Shown here in pieces: positions 14,209 to 15,843 of a stretch of DNA of 15,843 bases. The notes under the pieces were generated by a model, which saw only the letters and a program-made list of their open reading frames with translations, did not search any database and had not been told where the DNA came from. Source of the DNA: Pseudomonadota bacterium (lineage in GTDB: Bacteria > Desulfobacterota > Anaeroferrophillalia > Anaeroferrophillales > Anaeroferrophillaceae); the NCBI GenBank assembly GCA_011042595.1, contig DQWO01000247.1:1-15843 (forward strand). Reading direction: 5' to 3'. Every line of letters starts with the position of its first letter. Positions within the stretch are counted from its first letter, which is position 1. Both the position numbers and the translations under genes were made by a program.

Positions 14209-14238
14209 AGGCTGCCCTGAAAGGCAGCCTATTTTTTT
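14209..14238 (+). terminator. Intrinsic terminator between convergent genes, probably bidirectional
   Basis: AGGCTGCC (14209-14216) pairs perfectly with GGCAGCCT (14223-14230) around loop CTGAAA, followed by A and seven T (14231-14238). Read on the minus strand the same stem is followed by GGGGTTTTATT, so it may also stop the SPFH transcript, though less strongly. The SPFH stop codon (14229-14231) lies inside the right arm. Confidence 0.88.
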
Positions 14239-15317
14239 GTTTTGCTCCGCTTCGTGTTTTGAGCTGCAGGCAAACCAACGTTTATGGCCTTGTCAAAATT
14301 TTCAGCAATTGCGGTTATATTCATATTTTCAGGGATTATTTGCCAATTTGACATGCCTTCACCCAGAGATTCAGCAATTTTAATCCGCATATAGCGCTCT
14401 CCACCATCACCAGCATACGCATTCAGTTCCAATGCTTTGGATTCAGCCTCAGCCTTACCGATGGCCAGGATACCATTGGCCTGCATATTGTCAGCTTCCA
14501 TCTTATTTCTGGCTTTCACTACCTGGGCTTCCGAAGCCAGAACAGTACTGCGCTTATCAGCCTCGGCTTTCTGAATTTTGGCCAGTTTAACCCCCTTGGC
14601 TTCCTCCTCTATTTTCTTGGCCGTTTCAATGGCTGCCAGGGTTTTGTTCTTGTTAATTTCAATATCTTTTGCCGACAGGGTTTTCTCGGTTAATTTAGCG
14701 ACAATTTCATCACTGAATACCAATTTTTTAAACTCAATGGATACTACCTCCATGCCCCGCTTATTCAGTTCTTCATTCATGGCTTTTTTTGACAAATCAA
14801 TAATCTGTTCCTTAACCTGACCTCTGAAAATATCCTCAACCTCAAAATAACCTGATTTATTACGAATAATTGAACGGGCTGTATTGCTTATCAGGCTAAG
14901 GATATCATCAGGTGCTACCGCTGCCACAAAAACATCCGCCTGCTCAGGCAAAACCCGGTACCAGATACTGACATCGGCATGAATAATTTCACTGTCCTTG
15001 GTTTCAAGGGTGACACTACTCATTTCATCGCCTGCTTTTCCCTCAACTGCCCCCCTATTAACCAATTCCAAATTTGATTCAGCAATATCAACAATGAGTA
15101 TCCTCTGGGTCAAAGGATCAAACCCGGATAAAAACCAGAGGTATTTCCCCGGCAATACTTCTTCAGCCTGCACCCCTTTATGTTTCCCGTAAAGATTCAC
15201 CAGCACACCCCGTTGATGAGCCTTAACCTCAGGAGAAAAATAAACGGCAGCATTTATCCCCAGAAAAATCAGGATTCCGATAACAACCAGTAAAACAATT
15301 TTCACCATATGCTTCAT
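14229..15317 (-). CDS. SPFH/prohibitin (band 7) family membrane protein
   Basis: A 362-residue protein with an N-terminal membrane anchor (about 5-27), an SPFH domain (about 30-215), and an Ala/Glu/Lys-rich coiled coil (about 215-300) containing repeated A-K-I and A-E-A segments. A soluble C-terminus ends in a basic tail. This is the HflC/prohibitin/stomatin layout: such proteins form ring-shaped oligomers on membranes and often control proteases or membrane domains. No partner (HflK, FtsH or NfeD) is in the window, so the exact subfamily is left open. The ATG at 15315-15317 is chosen because GGGGGAG lies nine bases upstream; an upstream in-frame ATG at 15350 would add eleven residues ahead of the anchor with no ribosome site. 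The stop codon falls in the shared terminator. Confidence 0.9.
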   Translation of the reverse strand: MKHMVKIVLLVVIGILIFLGINAAVYFSPEVKAHQRGVLVNLYGKHKGVQAEEVLPGKYLWFLSGFDPLTQRILIVDIAESNLELVNRGAVEGKAGDEMSSVTLETKDSEIIHADVSIWYRVLPEQADVFVAAVAPDDILSLISNTARSIIRNKSGYFEVEDIFRGQVKEQIIDLSKKAMNEELNKRGMEVVSIEFKKLVFSDEIVAKLTEKTLSAKDIEINKNKTLAAIETAKKIEEEAKGVKLAKIQKAEADKRSTVLASEAQVVKARNKMEADNMQANGILAIGKAEAESKALELNAYAGDGGERYMRIKIAESLGEGMSNWQIIPENMNITAIAENFDKAINVGLPAAQNTKRSKTKK

Positions 15318-15663
15318 GAGTTTACACTCCCCCTGATGGATACCGGCCACAAAGCCTTATTACCACAAGATTTCAACAGCATTCAAAAAAGCGATCCAAT
15401 TTTTTACAAGTCTATCAAAATCATTTACATCCAGTCAAGAAAAACCATCTAAAGAACCCATCTTCGATCCTGGATTCCAGAACTTTTTATTGACATAGCT
15501 ACCGTTATTTCCGACCATGAACAGCTAAAAATAGCCGGCAAGATCGGCAATATAGCAAGCTTCGTGGTAAAAAATATTTTGACTATTTTGCGTGAAAGTT
15601 TGCAATAATCAACATAATATAATAACCAAGGCGGGCTTAACGCCCGCAACCCAAATCAAGGTA
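15318..15663. other. AT-rich gene-free region upstream of the SPFH gene
   Basis: No convincing gene. On the minus strand TTGACT followed after 18 bases by TAGACT could be an SPFH promoter, but it is weak. A small G+C-rich hairpin, GCGGGC (15631-15636) with GCCCGC (15642-15647) and loop TTAAC, lies just left of the palindromic repeat. A stretch near 15490-15607 reads as about 40 open plus-strand codons without a start codon. Confidence 0.4.
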
Positions 15664-15796
15664 TCAGGATGTTCCGGCATGGCTCTCGCTCATTCACGCG
15701 GCACATCGTGTGCCGCTCCGAGGTGTGTGCCGCGAATCACATCGTGTGATTCGTTCGGCACCCAATGCCGCTATGAGCCAAACCCGAACATCCTGA
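15664..15796 (-). repeat. Full-length multi-hairpin palindromic repeat (copy 2)
   Basis: An element of about 131 bp with terminal inverted repeats CAGGATGTTC...TGGCTC matching at 18 of 21 positions (left end 15665-15685, right end 15775-15795). Inside are three hairpins. One is an 8-bp stem (15698-15705 with 15709-15716), one a 9-bp stem (15733-15741 with 15745-15753), and one a 5-bp stem (15756-15760 with 15766-15770). The first two share the palindromic core CACATCGTGTG. The left half, reverse-complemented, matches copy 1 at 907-985. It has no coding capacity. Size and end structure resemble a MITE or large REP-type element. Confidence 0.82.
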
Positions 15797-15843
15797 ATGC
15801 ATTCCCTACAATTTCTTGTTTTTTTCACCCCTCAAGGGGGTAC

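Noticed and set aside
15490..15607. About 40 open codons on the plus strand ending TTGCAATAA, possible gene remnant
   Set aside because: There is no ATG, GTG or TTG start with a ribosome site, an open stretch of this length is expected by chance in AT-rich DNA, and no family was recognised.
15827..15841. ACCCC/GGGGT hairpin at the right edge as a terminator
   Set aside because: The T-run precedes the stem on the plus strand and becomes an A-run after it on the minus strand, which is the wrong arrangement for an intrinsic terminator in either direction.

Overview
The window looks like a chromosomal segment of a Gram-negative anaerobe, most likely a deltaproteobacterium (Desulfobacterota or a relative). 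This rests on gene content: branched-chain acyl-CoA catabolism genes, a stand-alone CooT, the ilvE-rimO-rsmE string, EttA, an SPFH protein and acidic zinc-ribbon proteins. Hairpin-rich intergenic repeats fit the same picture. No rRNA, tRNA, CRISPR array, transposase or complete prophage was seen. The lineage call is inference; no marker gene settles it.

Left part (1-4126, all minus strand): a catabolic acyl-CoA cluster. In transcription order it holds an acyl-CoA dehydrogenase, a canonical 3-hydroxy-3-methylglutaryl-CoA lyase whose start codon directly follows the dehydrogenase stop, a crotonase-fold hydratase, and a second divergent DRE-TIM lyase-like gene cut by the left edge. This resembles leucine or branched-chain acyl-CoA degradation. 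The biotin-dependent carboxylase of that pathway is not in the window, and the dehydrogenase carries its base at the butyryl-CoA-dehydrogenase position rather than the isovaleryl position. A 150-bp palindromic MITE-like element sits between the lyase and the hydratase.

Middle part (4127-8570): a 64-residue CooT-type nickel-binding protein (+) meets endonuclease V (nfi, -) stop to stop. After a good divergent promoter come ilvE, rimO and rsmE (+): branched-chain aminotransferase, ribosomal protein S12 methylthiotransferase and 16S rRNA U1498 methyltransferase. The first two overlap by ATGA.

Right part (8571-15843): a 400-bp spacer with a possible 35-codon ORF leads to a 10-TM putative metal exporter (ArsP_2/DUF2899 type) with a His/Cys-rich loop. 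This converges on rtcB (RNA ligase, -). Divergent from rtcB, with a near-consensus sigma70 promoter, are a stand-alone protein resembling phage Mu GemA/Gp16 (DUF1018) and the translation factor ettA. A zinc-ribbon protein with a long acidic tail ends at a strong hairpin terminator shared with a convergent SPFH/prohibitin-family membrane protein. The last 500 bp hold no convincing gene but contain a 131-bp multi-hairpin palindromic repeat.

The most notable non-genic signal is a repeat family present at both ends of the window in opposite orientation (907-985 and 15666-15743). Its flanks are identical but its central hairpin differs on both arms while keeping full base pairing. Other points worth checking are a probable one-base frameshift at the start of the left-edge gene, the free-standing GemA-like gene beside rtcB, the Cys-less second lyase, and the metal-exporter loop.
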